Assembly (NCBI GenBank): GCA_934371475.1
Contig: CAKRNX010000127.1
Location: forward strand, 1 to 6,609
DNA length: 6,609 bases
Reading direction: 5' to 3'
Origin: an uncultured Lachnospiraceae bacterium
GTDB lineage: Bacteria > Bacillota > Clostridia > Lachnospirales > Lachnospiraceae
Shown: one piece after another, positions 5,505-6,609 of the stretch
Layout of the letters: every line of letters starts with the position of its first letter
How positions within the stretch are numbered: the stretch's first letter is position 1
Notes under the pieces: model-generated
What the model saw: the letters and a program-made list of their open reading frames with translations, nothing else
Told to the model about the DNA's origin: nothing
Databases searched by the model: none
Program-made: the position numbers and the translations under genes

Positions 5505-6609
5505 AAAAAGAAAAATGTGAGAGGCAGAGCATCAATGTCTGGAAAAAGATACGGATAAAGGGAAGAAAACCATGGACGATCCGGATGACGATCTCGGTGT
5601 CGTTTACGCTGATTGCCATGCTGGGCATGGGACTTCTGGGCATTACTCTGTATAATCAGTTTGTTTATCGGATGAAAAATTCGGTCATTGAGTCCTCAGA
5701 GCAGCTGCTGAACCAGACTTCGATCAATCTGGAAACCTATCTGCGGAAGATGCGGGGGATTTCGAACGCCATGTATTACAGCGTCATCAAAGGAAAAGAT
5801 CTGGCGGTGGATACCATGGATGAAGAGATGAATCTTCTTTATGAGGCGAACAAAGAGGATCTGATCAGTATTGCCTGCTATACCAATAAAGGTGAGCTGG
5901 TGTCGGCCGCGCCTGTAGCTACGGAGAAAAAGGATCGGAATATTGTAGAACAGCAATGGTTCAAGTCTGCTATGGGACAGATGGAGAATCTCCATTTTTC
6001 CACTCCCCATGTGCAGAGTCTGTTTGATAATTCAAATTACCGGTATTACTGGGTAGTTTCTCTGAGCCGGGCAGTAGAGCTGACTTCGAACAAAACATCG
6101 TCACTTGGTGTACTCCTGGTAGACATGAATTACAGCACCATCGAGAGATTGCTTAACAAAGTCAACCGGGACAGTGAGTCGGAGTATGTTTATCTGGTGG
6201 ACGGAAGCGGAGAGATTATTTTCCATCCGCGCCAGAAGCTGATTTACAATGGATTGTATGAGGAAAATAATCTGGCGGCTGTATCGTATGAGGACGGGAG
6301 TCATGAAGAAAATTTTGACGGTGTGAAACGACTGATTACAATAAAGACAGTCAGTTACACAGGATGGAAAATTGTCAGCGTCTATCCGATGACGGCGTTT
6401 AATCTGGGCATTTCCAGCACCAGATATCTTGTAGTGATGCTGGTGGCGTTGGCTATGCTGATGATTATGGTGATTAACCAGCTGGTGTCCGCCCGGATTG
6501 CCAAACCGCTGCAGCAGCTGAATGCGTCTGTGGCGGAGTGGGAGGCCGGCAATCTGACCCCGCAGATCAGCGTCGGCGGTTCACTGGAGGTAGAACATCT
6601 GGGCAGAAC
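5501..6609 (+). CDS. Sensor histidine kinase, YesM-like (3' partial)
   Basis: This membrane kinase should sense an extracellular signal and phosphorylate the upstream regulator. The frame is open from GTG 5501 to the window end, giving 369 visible residues. A basic cytoplasmic lead (1-29, VKKEKCERQS onward) is followed by a first membrane helix (about 30-50). A large extracellular domain (about 55-300) has Cache-like features: WFKSAMGQ, YYWVVSLSRAV, LGVLLVDMNYSTIERLL, YVYLVDGSGEIIFHP and YTGWKIVSVYP. The second helix is at about 309-328. A HAMP domain begins around 329 (SARIAKPLQQLNASVAEWEAG). The His-kinase and ATPase domains expected after HAMP lie beyond the window, so kinase identity rests on architecture and the paired regulator. 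Of 17 arginines, none uses CGT and 10 use CGG, unlike mglB. The ligand is unknown; a sugar is plausible. Confidence 0.9.
   Translation, partial: MKKEKCERQSINVWKKIRIKGRKPWTIRMTISVSFTLIAMLGMGLLGITLYNQFVYRMKNSVIESSEQLLNQTSINLETYLRKMRGISNAMYYSVIKGKDLAVDTMDEEMNLLYEANKEDLISIACYTNKGELVSAAPVATEKKDRNIVEQQWFKSAMGQMENLHFSTPHVQSLFDNSNYRYYWVVSLSRAVELTSNKTSSLGVLLVDMNYSTIERLLNKVNRDSESEYVYLVDGSGEIIFHPRQKLIYNGLYEENNLAAVSYEDGSHEENFDGVKRLITIKTVSYTGWKIVSVYPMTAFNLGISSTRYLVVMLVALAMLMIMVINQLVSARIAKPLQQLNASVAEWEAGNLTPQISVGGSLEVEHLGR

Noticed and set aside
5585..5587. ATG as an alternative kinase start
   Set aside because: It would begin at the edge of the first membrane helix, leaves an 80-base gap after the regulator, and lacks a clear ribosome binding site. 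The overlapping GTG at 5501 has GGGAG upstream and gives the expected basic lead.

Overview
The window looks like chromosomal DNA from a Gram-positive gut-type Clostridia, most likely a Lachnospiraceae member. This rests on strong AGGAGG ribosome binding sites, moderate GC, a YesN/YesM-type two-component pair and the style of the sugar transporter genes. The species cannot be named from the sequence. All genes lie on the plus strand, and both the first and last genes are cut by the window edges.

The left part (1-3615) is a galactose/glucose-type (methyl-galactoside family) ABC importer in the order mglB (binding protein, 5' end missing), mglA (double ATPase), mglC (permease). The mglB-mglA gap (907-1101) holds two tandem stem-loops, a near-consensus sigma-A promoter and a short inverted repeat. 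This suggests that the binding protein is made in excess and that mglA-mglC also have their own promoter. mglA and mglC are tightly coupled, with the mglC Shine-Dalgarno overlapping the mglA stop. The mgl unit ends in a long intrinsic terminator (3681-3736).

The gap 3616-3896 contains no convincing gene. It holds an operator-like quasi-palindrome, a promoter-like pair whose predicted start falls inside the terminator stem, the terminator itself, and a cluster of symmetric elements just before the next gene.

The right part (3897-6609) is a two-component system: a REC/AraC-type response regulator of the YesN class, and a membrane histidine kinase of the YesM class. The kinase starts at a GTG overlapping the regulator stop and runs off the window before its catalytic domains. 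The likely logic, which is inference, is that the kinase senses an extracellular ligand through its Cache-like domain and the regulator controls carbohydrate genes, plausibly the adjacent mgl operon. mgl genes use a high-expression codon set and the regulatory genes do not, consistent with abundant transporter and scarce regulators.

I see no CRISPR array, tRNA, rRNA, insertion sequence or clearly novel system. The notable points are regulatory architecture and one substituted sugar-contact residue in MglB.
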